Source of the DNA: Gemmatimonadota bacterium
GTDB taxonomy: Bacteria > Gemmatimonadota > Gemmatimonadetes > Longimicrobiales > Gaopeijiaceae
DNA length: 64,000 nt
NCBI GenBank assembly: GCA_022827345.1
Contig: JAJDTB010000073.1
Location: forward strand, 62,001-126,000
Reading direction: 5' to 3'
Below, in pieces: positions 52,745-64,000 of this stretch. The notes beneath the pieces were generated by a model. The model saw nothing but the letters and a program-made list of their open reading frames with translations. It ran no database searches and was not told where the DNA came from. Both the position numbers and the translations under genes were made by a program. The first letter of the stretch is position 1. Every line of letters starts with the position of its first letter.

Positions 52745-53368
52745 ATGATTCGGCGCCCGCGTGCGTACTGCCACAAAACTGTGCTACCCCAACCGGGAGG
52801 CAGCTTGCTACCTGACGTGGAAAGGGAACTCCTGCGGAAATGTCAGGCGGGCAATGCAAGATTCTTCGAACCCATAGTAAGAGCCTACGAGCGTCCGGGA
52901 ATGCGCGTGGCCCTCGGAATGATGGGAAACCAGGACGACGCGACGGACGCCCTTCAGGACGCATTCATCAAGGCGTGGCGCTCGCTCCGCAGCTTCGACC
53001 TGAAGCGGTCGTTCAGCCCCTGGTTCTTCCAGATCCTCCGCAACCAGTGCCGGGACGCCCTCAGGAAGCGCCAGGTCCGGTTCCGGCTGGAAGCGCTGGA
53101 CGAACGCCTGGAAATGAGACCGTCCGATCCGGAGCAGAGCCCGGCGCGGATCCATGAGAAGAAGGCGGCCAGGGAGCGGATCTGGAAGGCGCTGGAGCAG
53201 CTCGGTGAAGATCACCGCGAGATCCTCGTACTGAAGGAAATCGAGGGATTTCGCTACGGCGAGATCGCAAGGATATTGGACATTCCGGAGGGAACGGTGG
53301 CGAGCCGCCTCTTCCACGCGCGGCGGGCGCTGGCGACGGTGCTGCGCGAGACAGGGAACAGCCCATGA
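52745..53368 (+). CDS. RNA polymerase ECF sigma factor
   Basis: A sigma-70 family ECF factor. Region 2 is seen in MMGNQDDATDALQDAFIKAW and region 4 in LGEDHREILVLKEIEGFRYG, then EIARILDIPEGTVASRLFHA. The start is uncertain: ATG 52745, TTG 52805 right after GGGAGG, or GTG 52817 (VERELLRKCQAG), which best matches the family N-terminus. It overlaps the next gene by four bases (ATGA) and heads a three-gene module. Confidence 0.9.
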   Translation: MIRRPRAYCHKTVLPQPGGSLLPDVERELLRKCQAGNARFFEPIVRAYERPGMRVALGMMGNQDDATDALQDAFIKAWRSLRSFDLKRSFSPWFFQILRNQCRDALRKRQVRFRLEALDERLEMRPSDPEQSPARIHEKKAARERIWKALEQLGEDHREILVLKEIEGFRYGEIARILDIPEGTVASRLFHARRALATVLRETGNSP

Positions 53369-53796
53369 ACAAGAACGTCCCGGCAAGGGTCAGTCAGGAA
53401 GACCTGATGCGCTTCCTCGACGGCGAGGTGTCGCCCGCCGAAAGAGCGGCGGTGGAGCGCGTCCTGGAGACATCGAGCGAACTGCGCCGCGAGGTCGCGC
53501 TGTTCCGCTCCATGAAGGAGAACCTCCAGGATCTGTCGCTCACGCACGGCGACATTTCGGTGTGGCGTCGCATCAGAACCCGGATCACGATGCCCATCGG
53601 CTGGATTCTGACCACGACCGGGGTAGTCGCGTGGCTGGGCTACGGCGCCTGGGCCTTCGTCAGGTCGCCGTCGGGCATCGTGGTGAAGCTGGCCACCGGC
53701 GGCGTGGCGATCGGAATCCTGGTACTGCTCGCGCACGTCATCTGGGATCGCTACAAGGAATACGGAACCGACCCCTACCGGAACGTCCACCGATGA
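53365..53796 (+). CDS. Anti-sigma factor-like membrane protein
   Basis: A 143-residue protein. The N-terminal helical part (QEDLMRFLDGEVSPAERAAV) resembles the anti-sigma domain of zf-HC2-type proteins but has no Cys or His zinc ligands. Two membrane segments follow (IGWILTTTGVVAWLGYGAWA and ATGGVAIGILVLLAHVI). Coupling to the ECF gene by overlap supports the role. Confidence 0.78.
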   Translation: MNKNVPARVSQEDLMRFLDGEVSPAERAAVERVLETSSELRREVALFRSMKENLQDLSLTHGDISVWRRIRTRITMPIGWILTTTGVVAWLGYGAWAFVRSPSGIVVKLATGGVAIGILVLLAHVIWDRYKEYGTDPYRNVHR

Positions 53797-54116
53797 TCAT
53801 TGTCACGCGAGAAAACGTTGCCGGGTACCGTGTGGTGCGCACACTGGGGATGGTCCGGGGCAGCTCGGTCCGGGTCCGCCACGTGGGCCTGGACCTGATG
53901 GCCAGCCTTCGCAACCTGGCCGGCGGGGAGGTGCCGGAGTACACGAAGCTCCTGGCCGAAGTCCGCGAGCAGGCGGTGGACCGGATGATCGCCGAGGCCG
54001 AGACCCTGGGCGCCAACGGAATCCTGGCGGTGCGCTTCCAGTCGGCCGAAGTCAGCCGCAACGCGGCCGAGATGATGTGCTACGGGACGGCGGTGGAGCT
54101 GCGCCCGGAGGGCTGA
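53793..54116 (+). CDS. YbjQ/DUF74-family protein
   Basis: A 107-residue YbjQ-like protein (IIVTRENVAGYRVVRTLGMV, AEAETLGANGILAVRFQSAE). Members are small homo-oligomers sometimes annotated as heavy-metal binding; the function is not established. ATG at 53793 overlaps the anti-sigma stop, so it is part of that module. Confidence 0.9.
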   Translation: MIIVTRENVAGYRVVRTLGMVRGSSVRVRHVGLDLMASLRNLAGGEVPEYTKLLAEVREQAVDRMIAEAETLGANGILAVRFQSAEVSRNAAEMMCYGTAVELRPEG

Positions 54117-54161
54117 GACACAGGCAAAGCGCCGGGCTCACGCACCCGCGCGGCGCCCCCG

Positions 54162-54824
54162 TCAGGCACCGGCGGCGACCTGCCTTGTGTGGTGCTTCAT
54201 CTGCATGCGGTGCACTCTCCCGATCATGGCGGCGAGAAACAGGGCGGCAGGAATCCGCAATCCGAAACTGATCGCGTCGGAGGCGGATTCCAGAACCTCA
54301 CGATTCCCGTCGTTCACGAAGTCGCCGGTCCACCCAGCCAAGTCCACACCGTTCACAACGAGGAAGTTGAGGATCCAGAATGACCACCAGCACCAAAGGA
54401 GTGCTGATCCTGCCTGGCGGCGCCATTCACGCGGATTGACGCTTGCGCGCCAGGTCTCCGTCATCGCCTGAAAGGGCTTCCAGAGGTTGGCGATCGGGAT
54501 GAAGTACCATCCGACCGACCATCCGGGCGTGAACTTCAACCCGGTCGCACCCAAGGCACGTATGTTGCAGCTCGCCCGGTGGGTCCACGTCAGCACGAGC
54601 ACACCAGTCACCAGTGTGACCACGAGGACGATCGGTATCATCCAAAGCGGCGGCAAGGCAACAGCGTCACCGCGCACCAGCGCCCGATACTCCGTAGCAC
54701 GGGTCCACACGAGGAACGCGCTCACGGCGGCGTAGGCGCAAAGAAAGCCGCGTGTGCCATTCACGAGCGCCGTCGGGTCCCTGAAGCGATCCCGTTGTGC
54801 GCTTGCAGTCGATTGGGTCTCCAT
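54162..54824 (-). CDS. DUF4328 membrane protein
   Basis: A 220-residue integral membrane protein with about five hydrophobic segments and the DUF4328 signature KFTPGWSVGWYFIPIANLWK. ATG at 54824 is used because GGGAGG lies six bases upstream. A paralogue lies directly upstream, so the pair arose by tandem duplication. Function unknown. Confidence 0.88.
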   Translation of the reverse strand: METQSTASAQRDRFRDPTALVNGTRGFLCAYAAVSAFLVWTRATEYRALVRGDAVALPPLWMIPIVLVVTLVTGVLVLTWTHRASCNIRALGATGLKFTPGWSVGWYFIPIANLWKPFQAMTETWRASVNPREWRRQAGSALLWCWWSFWILNFLVVNGVDLAGWTGDFVNDGNREVLESASDAISFGLRIPAALFLAAMIGRVHRMQMKHHTRQVAAGA

Positions 54825-54905
54825 GCTCATCCTCCCGTGCCGATTTCAAGTTCCACCCTGCAAGCTGCGGGACAGAGGCGGAGTTGTGTCCGGAGGGGCC
54901 GATCT

Positions 54906-55550
54906 TCAGTCCGCCGCTGCCTGCTCCTGGCGATGCGCCATCTGCATTCGGTTCACCGTCCCCATGATGGCCAGCAGGACGAACACCAACGGTATGTCCA
55001 GCGCGCTGCTCACGACGCTCATCGCCGCGTCCAGCGTCTCCGTGCCCGCCTCCGCGAGACTGCGGCCCACCGCCAAATCCACCAGCGACACTCCCCAGAA
55101 CGGTACAATCCACAGGATCCACCACCAGTGCAGCAGCGGGGACACGGTTTGTCGGCCCCAATCGGCGGGATCGGAGCTGGCCTTCCAGATCTCCTTCATG
55201 GCCTGATAGGGCTTCCAGAACCACGCGATCGGCACGAAGTACCAACCCACGGCCCACCCGGGCGTGTACCTCATACCGTCGGCGCCCAGATGCCTGGCAT
55301 TGTGATTGGCGCGATGAATCCAGGTGAGCACGCAGATCGCGTTGGCCAGCAGGACTGCCATCATTGCGAAGGCGCGCAGGACCACGAACCTGAGCCCGGT
55401 TGCCGATTCCTGGCCACCTAAGCCCAACAGGTCACGGACATCGGGCCATGCCACGATGAGCGAAAGAGCCAGGTACGCATAGAGAGATCCCTTGGCCCAC
55501 CGAGTGAGCCCGGTCGGGTCGCGGAAGCCGGTCTGAGGTTCGGTCGTCAC
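54906..55550 (-). CDS. DUF4328 membrane protein, paralogue
   Basis: A 214-residue membrane protein with the same signature (RYTPGWAVGWYFVPIAWFWK). GTG at 55550 with GAGGA nine bases upstream is preferred; TTG at 55580, overlapping the methyltransferase stop, is possible. Several shared residues with the downstream paralogue, such as FRDPT near the N-terminus, confirm the duplication. Confidence 0.86.
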   Translation of the reverse strand: MTTEPQTGFRDPTGLTRWAKGSLYAYLALSLIVAWPDVRDLLGLGGQESATGLRFVVLRAFAMMAVLLANAICVLTWIHRANHNARHLGADGMRYTPGWAVGWYFVPIAWFWKPYQAMKEIWKASSDPADWGRQTVSPLLHWWWILWIVPFWGVSLVDLAVGRSLAEAGTETLDAAMSVVSSALDIPLVFVLLAIMGTVNRMQMAHRQEQAAAD

Positions 55551-55576
55551 CTTGTGGAATCCTCGATTCGTTGAGG

Positions 55577-56458
55577 TCAATCGCCGCCGCCCGGAAACCC
55601 CACGCAGTCCGCCCCGAACCCCCCCAGCCGCTCCGCCATCACCCGCACCGCTTCCGGATTCGAATCCACAAGAATGTAGTCTCTGCCATGGCGCGCCGCC
55701 GCCTCACCTGTCGTCCCACTGCCGGCGAAGAAGTCGAGCACCGTGTCTCCAGGGTTCGAGTGCACCCTGACAATACGTTCCAGCACCCCCAGAGGCTTCT
55801 GCGTCGGATACCCCGTCTTCTCCCCGCCGGTGGGACTCACGATCGTGTGCCACCACACATCGGTCGGTGTCTTGCCGCGCGCGGCCTTCTCCTTCCCGAC
55901 CAGCCCCGGTGCCATGTACGGAATCCGGTCCATCTCGTCGAAGTTGAAGGTGTAGGCCCCCGGATCCTTCGCGTACCAGAAGATCGTGTCGTGCTTGGCC
56001 GGCCACTTGCGCTTCGAACGCGCCCCGTAGTCGTACGCCCAGATGATCTCGTTCATGAACGACGCGCGCCCGAAGATCTCGTCGAGCAGGATCTTGCAGT
56101 AGTGCGCTTCGCGGTAGTCTATGTGGAGGAAGAGCGACCCCGTCGGCGCGAGGACGCGGTGCGCCTCGCGAAGGCGCGGAGCCAGAAAGGCGAGGTAGTC
56201 GTCGTGGCGGTCGTCGTAGCTGGAGCTGCCGATCACGGTGGAGCGGTAGCGAGCGCCCTGAAAGCCCGTGCGGTCGCCGTCCTCATCGCGGTCGACCCGA
56301 ATGCGCGTTCGCTGCTGCGCCTTCCCCGTATTGAAGGGCGGATCGATGTAGATGAGGTGGACACGCTCCCGCTCCATCGCCCGCAGAAAGGGGAGGTTGT
56401 CGGCCAGAATGATCCGCCCGGCGGACGCCGGGTCTGCTGGTGTCTTGCTTGGGGGCAC
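55577..56458 (-). CDS. DNA adenine/cytosine-N4 methyltransferase (beta class)
   Basis: A site-specific DNA methyltransferase with the beta-class motif order: catalytic motif IV LIYIDPPFNTG early and AdoMet motif I LDFFAGSGTTGEAA late. GYPTQKPLGVLERIV precedes motif I. GTG at 56458 is chosen because it follows the upstream barrel stop; the frame is open to 56809 but that part overlaps the barrel gene. No restriction endonuclease is adjacent, so it is probably an orphan enzyme. The target sequence is unknown. Confidence 0.9.
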   Translation of the reverse strand: MPPSKTPADPASAGRIILADNLPFLRAMERERVHLIYIDPPFNTGKAQQRTRIRVDRDEDGDRTGFQGARYRSTVIGSSSYDDRHDDYLAFLAPRLREAHRVLAPTGSLFLHIDYREAHYCKILLDEIFGRASFMNEIIWAYDYGARSKRKWPAKHDTIFWYAKDPGAYTFNFDEMDRIPYMAPGLVGKEKAARGKTPTDVWWHTIVSPTGGEKTGYPTQKPLGVLERIVRVHSNPGDTVLDFFAGSGTTGEAAARHGRDYILVDSNPEAVRVMAERLGGFGADCVGFPGGGD

Positions 56459-56483
56459 GGGCGGGAACGGTTCGCTGGAGACT

Positions 56484-57062
56484 TCAGAAACGCAGGAGGC
56501 GGACCTGGAAGTGAACGCCCACCTGAAGATACTGCGGTACGTCAGGCGCATGGACTTCTCCGAGCCCCAGTTCAAAGGCGGCGCCAAGCCGGCCCCCGGC
56601 AAGTCCCGCACCAACCCCGAAGCCGGAGACGCTGTGTATCTGTCCGGTGTTCGGTCCCTCGGTAAACCGCCGCCGACCTCTATCAAGGAAGACAAACAGG
56701 CTTCCTCCGTCTCCCTTGCCCATGGAGGCCTTGATTCGTGCCATGAGGTAGAGGTCACGATGCTCCTCATCGGCGAACAACCGCGATTCCCAGCGAGTAC
56801 CGAATGCAAAGAGCTGCACGGACAGCGCCGGCAGTCGTCCGGGGGTATTCCAGGTAAGATCGATGCTGCCCCCCGGCGAACTGCCTGCCATGAGTCTCAA
56901 ACCCGGCAGGAACTCCAAACGCGGATGTTCCACCAATCCGCCATCCTGAACCAACTCCGGATCCGGCAGGGAATCCAACTTCTGGGCGTGGGTCTCGACC
57001 GCCCCTGCGAACAGGGCAACGAATACAAACCACGGCGTGACGCCAGCTTCCGACGCGCCCAC
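56484..57062 (-). CDS. Outer-membrane beta-barrel-like protein
   Basis: A 192-residue exported protein. The signal peptide is in VTPWFVFVALFAGAVETHAQ. The mature part is beta-rich and ends in VGVHFQVRLLRF with a terminal Phe, typical of outer-membrane barrels. GTG at 57062 has GGAGG seven bases upstream. It leads a set with the methyltransferase and the two DUF4328 genes. Confidence 0.75.
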   Translation of the reverse strand: MGASEAGVTPWFVFVALFAGAVETHAQKLDSLPDPELVQDGGLVEHPRLEFLPGLRLMAGSSPGGSIDLTWNTPGRLPALSVQLFAFGTRWESRLFADEEHRDLYLMARIKASMGKGDGGSLFVFLDRGRRRFTEGPNTGQIHSVSGFGVGAGLAGGRLGAAFELGLGEVHAPDVPQYLQVGVHFQVRLLRF

Positions 57063-57177
57063 AGCTCATCCTCCGGCAAGTGCCAGTTGCGACCCGGTGG
57101 ATGGTACAGCACTCGTCGCGTGTTGGTTCCTTCCTGCCCCGGAAGCTGGCGATGAAACCGAGAGCTACTGCATCCGG

Positions 57178-58803
57178 TCACCTATCCCCGTCGGACACCG
57201 CCCTTTCCTCCTTGGCCTTGCGGACCATCTCGCGCACGTCGGCCAGCAGCTGCTGCGCGTCGTAGACGATGCCGTCCTTGATCGTGTACTTGATGCCGCC
57301 GACGCGCTCGGTCTCGCCGGTCTCGTCGTTGAGGCGCGGGGTGCCGTTGCCGTAGAGGACCTTGAGGTTCTGAAGCGGGTTCTCGTCAACGACGACCATG
57401 TCGGCCTTGAGCCCGGGGCGCAGGATTCCGAAGTCGATGGCGGTGCCCTTGGGGTCGTGGAGCTCCTCGGCCCCGAACAGGGTCGCGGAACGGATCACCT
57501 CGACCGGGTGGAAGCCGGCCTCGCGGAGCAGCTCCAGCTCACGGATGTAGTCGAAGCCGTAGAGCTTGTAGATGAAGCCGGAATCGGAGCCGGTCGTGAC
57601 CCGACCGCCCGCGTTCTTGTAGTCGTTGAGAAAGTGCATCCACTTGTTGAAGAAGCGCTTCCAGTGGTACTCGTCCTCGCTCGTCCAGTAGAACCAGTAG
57701 GAGCCGTGCGCGCGGCGCGACGGCTGGTAGAAGTCCCACTGGCTGGGAAGCGTGTACTCGTCGTGGAAGTCGGCCTCGCGGGACCGCATCACGTCGCGGC
57801 TGGCCTCGTAGATGGTCATCGTGGGGTCGAGACCGAAGTCGAGTTCGAGGAAGCGGTCGATCAGGTCGTTCCACTGCTCCGAGCCGGGCTCGGCGGCCTG
57901 GTGCCAGAGGCGTCCGACGTTGCCGAAGCGGTGCTGCTCGTCCTGGTAGTTGTAGTCGAGCGGCCAGTCCTGGACGCTGTAGTCGGTCAGCATCGACTCC
58001 ATGAGTCCGTAGTAGTGCGTCATCATGTCGAGGCCGACCTCGGCGGCGTCGAGCGCGGTCATGCGCACCACGCCCATCTGGCCGAGGTGGGCGACGGTGC
58101 CGAGGCCGTGCTGGCGCCCCTCGTCGATCACCGCGGCCATGATGTCGGGGTCCATCGCGCCGAGCTTGAGGCCGTCGATCTTCGCGCCATCCACGTCGAC
58201 TTCGGCGGCCCAGCGCACCCACTCGCGCGCCTTCTCGGGCGAATCGACCGGGCCGTTGTCCCACGCCTCGCCGGGACGGGCGTAGGTGAACATGCGCGGG
58301 GCGACGATCTCGTTGCGGGCCGCAGCCGCCTTCTCCTCGAGCGCCCACATCATCGGGCCGTGGCCGACGCCGCGCGAGGTGGTGATCCCGTGCCCCATCC
58401 ACAGCTTGTAGGTGTACTCGGGCTGGGGTGCCTTCCCGCCGCCGCCGGTGTGGGCGTGCATGTCCACGAAGCCGGGCATGATGAACATGCCGGACATGTC
58501 GATCTCTTTCGTGGCGCCGGAGGGGCGGCTGTCCTCGTTGATCGGCACCCCGGGATATCCAACAGTCTGGATCGAGGATATCCGATCGCCTTCGATCACG
58601 ATATCCACCGGGCCCATGGGCGGTGCGCCGGTGCCGTCGATGATTGTGGCGCCGCGAAGGATCAGCCGCTCGTGGGGGCCGTCCCCCTCGTCGGCACCGC
58701 GGGGGGTGGTCGGCTCCATCTGCGCTGCGAGCGCGGCTGGAATGGCCGCGGCCGTGGCGAGGGCGAGAGCGAACTGGCGGATCGGGCCGCGTGAGAACTG
58801 CAT
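57178..58803 (-). CDS. Exported amidohydrolase
   Basis: A 541-residue periplasmic amidohydrolase. The signal peptide is RQFALALATAAAIPAALAAQ. Metal-binding motifs are GFVDMHAHTGGGG and TVAHLGQMGV, with SDSGFIYKLYGFDYIREL and a later GLKADMVVVDENPLQNLKVL. ATG at 58803 has AGGAGG seven bases upstream. The substrate (dipeptide, hydantoin or similar) is not known. Its own promoter probably lies before 58970. Confidence 0.89.
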   Translation of the reverse strand: MQFSRGPIRQFALALATAAAIPAALAAQMEPTTPRGADEGDGPHERLILRGATIIDGTGAPPMGPVDIVIEGDRISSIQTVGYPGVPINEDSRPSGATKEIDMSGMFIMPGFVDMHAHTGGGGKAPQPEYTYKLWMGHGITTSRGVGHGPMMWALEEKAAAARNEIVAPRMFTYARPGEAWDNGPVDSPEKAREWVRWAAEVDVDGAKIDGLKLGAMDPDIMAAVIDEGRQHGLGTVAHLGQMGVVRMTALDAAEVGLDMMTHYYGLMESMLTDYSVQDWPLDYNYQDEQHRFGNVGRLWHQAAEPGSEQWNDLIDRFLELDFGLDPTMTIYEASRDVMRSREADFHDEYTLPSQWDFYQPSRRAHGSYWFYWTSEDEYHWKRFFNKWMHFLNDYKNAGGRVTTGSDSGFIYKLYGFDYIRELELLREAGFHPVEVIRSATLFGAEELHDPKGTAIDFGILRPGLKADMVVVDENPLQNLKVLYGNGTPRLNDETGETERVGGIKYTIKDGIVYDAQQLLADVREMVRKAKEERAVSDGDR

Positions 58804-58834
58804 CCGGAAACCTCCTGGGTGGTGAAATGACTGA

Positions 58835-62711
<3,877 letters not shown>

Positions 62712-62715
<4 letters not shown>

Positions 62716-63680
62716 CGACACTGTACGTTCTTCTCCTCGTCGGCGGGTTCGGCGCGCTCTACTTCGGGGCTGAGTGGCTCGTGCGGGGCGCGGCCCGGAT
62801 CGCCGCCGCGATGGGCACGAGTCCCGTCGTCGTGGGGCTCACGCTGGTGTCGCTGGGAACATCCGCGCCGGAGCTGGTCGTGGGCGTCATCGCCACTCTC
62901 AACGGCGAAGGCGGGCTCCTGATGGGCAATGTCCTGGGATCCAATCTCGCCAATATCGGCCTGATCCTGGGCGCTACGGCGCTCATCGCCCCTCTGGCGG
63001 TGCCCGACCGGGTAATCAGCCGCGATGTCCCGATCATGGTGCTCATCACGATCTTCGTCTTCCCCCTGGTGCTGGACCTGGAGGTCGACTGGGGGGACGG
63101 GATGATCATGCTCTTCCTCCTCGTCCTGTATGTGGCCTTCACGTTCTGGAGCGCCGATGACGAGATCCACAGCATTCAGCAGGAGGTGGGGAGCTTCGTG
63201 GAAGAGGCGCGGGATGGCCAGACGGGAGTGGGCTGGCTGCGCAATCTGGGGTTGGTGACCGCGGGGGCCGTGGGACTTGGGGTCGGCGGGCAGGCCATCG
63301 TGGTCGCGGCCATCTTTCTGGCCGAGGAACTGGGTGCGAGCACGGAATTCATCGGGCTGACGATCGTCGCGATCGGGACTTCGCTCCCGGAGCTGGTCAC
63401 TTCGCTGGTGGCTGCCGCGCGCAAGCAGGTCGACATCGCGGTGGGCAACATCGTGGGCTCGAACATCTTCAACATCACGGCCGTCATGGGCGTTTCGGCC
63501 GTCGTGCGGGGCTATCCCGTCGGGGAGTCGATCGTGGGGCTGCAACTGCCCGCGGTGCTGATTCTCTCGTTTCTGGTCTGGCCGATCGTGGCCAGCGCGA
63601 GGACCGTCAGGCGCTTCGAAGGGCTGCTGCTGCTGCTCGCCTATTTCGGCTTCATGGGGTGGGTCACGTTTGTCGGCTGA
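62712..63680 (+). CDS. Calcium/sodium antiporter (CaCA family)
   Basis: A 322-residue inner-membrane exchanger with about ten membrane helices. The two alpha-repeat motifs are SLGTSAPELVVGVIATLNGE with GNVLGSNLANIGL, and AIGTSLPELVTSLVAA with GNIVGSNIFNITA. TTG at 62712 overlaps the polX stop and has AGAGG upstream; no ATG fits the first helix. It probably exports Ca2+ in exchange for Na+. Confidence 0.92.
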
Positions 63681-64000
63681 AGCAGGCCGCCGCGAATGGG
63701 CCGTGCGGCTTTCCCGTGTAGAGAGCCGCAACGTCACCTTTCTCGACCGGCCTCCTCCGTTCTGGACGGACGCCGCGGGGTCGGAGGTCAGGGACGCGGC
63801 CGGCAGCGTCTACCTCGACTTCTCCGGTGCTTTCGGCGTGGCCTTCGCGGGGCATCGGCACCCGGTGGTGATGAAGCGGATCGCCGCCCAGGCCGAACGC
63901 CTGGTTCACGGGATGGGCGACATTCATCCGCCGGCCGTCAAGGTGGAGTTCCTCGAAGCGCTGGCGGGGCGGATGCCCTGGCCGGACTCGCGCGCGATCC
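63670..64000 (+). CDS. Class-III PLP aminotransferase, N-terminal part (cut by window edge)
   Basis: Open to the right edge. LSRVESRNVTFLDRPPPFW and VYLDFSGAFGVAFAGHRHPV, then LVHGMGDIHPPAVKVEFLEA, are the N-terminal region of class-III aminotransferases such as 4-aminobutyrate aminotransferase. The PLP Lys lies outside the window. The start is uncertain: TTG at 63670 (overlapping the antiporter) or GTG at 63703. Confidence 0.78.
   Translation, partial: MSAEAGRREWAVRLSRVESRNVTFLDRPPPFWTDAAGSEVRDAAGSVYLDFSGAFGVAFAGHRHPVVMKRIAAQAERLVHGMGDIHPPAVKVEFLEALAGRMPWPDSRAI

Noticed and set aside
55577-56809. Longer methyltransferase start at 56809
   Set aside because: The extra 117 codons overlap the beta-barrel gene in another frame and show no domain.

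Overview
The window is GC-rich (well above 60 %) bacterial DNA, densely packed with genes on both strands. Outer-membrane receptors, small beta-barrels, lipoproteins, a Gram-negative SUF operon, repeated '6-bladed beta-propeller' lipoproteins, ECF sigma/anti-sigma pairs and choice-of-anchor proteins together suggest a member of the Gemmatimonadota or a close relative. This is inferred from gene content only. No tRNA, rRNA or CRISPR array was seen.

Layout. 1-8.4 kb: a TonB-dependent receptor (cut by the left edge), a lipoprotein, a NarL-type response regulator and a PAS histidine kinase on the minus strand; then a beta-propeller and a lipoprotein + HExxH protein pair on the plus strand. Two promoters here carry the same triple operator. 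8.4-13.5 kb: a mobile region with an IS110-family transposase and candidate bridge RNA, paired hairpins, long palindromes around a small beta-barrel gene, iterated sites and a tyrosine recombinase whose 3' end cuts into a sodium:solute symporter gene. 13.3-17.7 kb: the symporter, a divergent GH63-type glycosidase carrying two in-frame palindromes, and hicBA. 17.7-23.7 kb: a frameshifted propeller, an ECF sigma factor, its anti-sigma factor, a HEAT-repeat protein and another propeller. 23.7-29.1 kb: an OsmC-family gene with an in-frame UGA at the catalytic position (probable selenoprotein), diaminopropionate ammonia-lyase, MsrA, a K+ channel, a DUF1707/LiaF-like protein, DoxX and a bacilliredoxin.

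29.2-43.2 kb: CoA and aromatic metabolism. It holds a three-subunit molybdenum hydroxylase of the 4-hydroxybenzoyl-CoA reductase type, thiolase, zinc alcohol dehydrogenase, ADP-forming acyl-CoA synthetase, enoyl-CoA hydratase and a D-aminoacylase, with a second frameshifted propeller. 43.3-50.8 kb: two secreted proteins, then sufC-sufB-sufD-Rieske-sufS behind an AT-rich Fur-like box. 50.9-57.1 kb: a TPR protein, a second ECF sigma/anti-sigma/YbjQ module, and a beta-barrel/DNA methyltransferase/DUF4328 group. 57.2-64 kb: a periplasmic amidohydrolase, ligA, a PolX homologue with a degraded polymerase site, a Ca2+/Na+ antiporter and the start of a class-III aminotransferase.

The most noteworthy items are the UGA-containing osmC gene with a SECIS-like hairpin, the 23-bp-phased triple operator shared by two promoters, the IS110 element with structured RNA and matching hairpins on both flanks, the integrase-associated palindromes, and the paired 34-bp palindromes inside the glycosidase gene.
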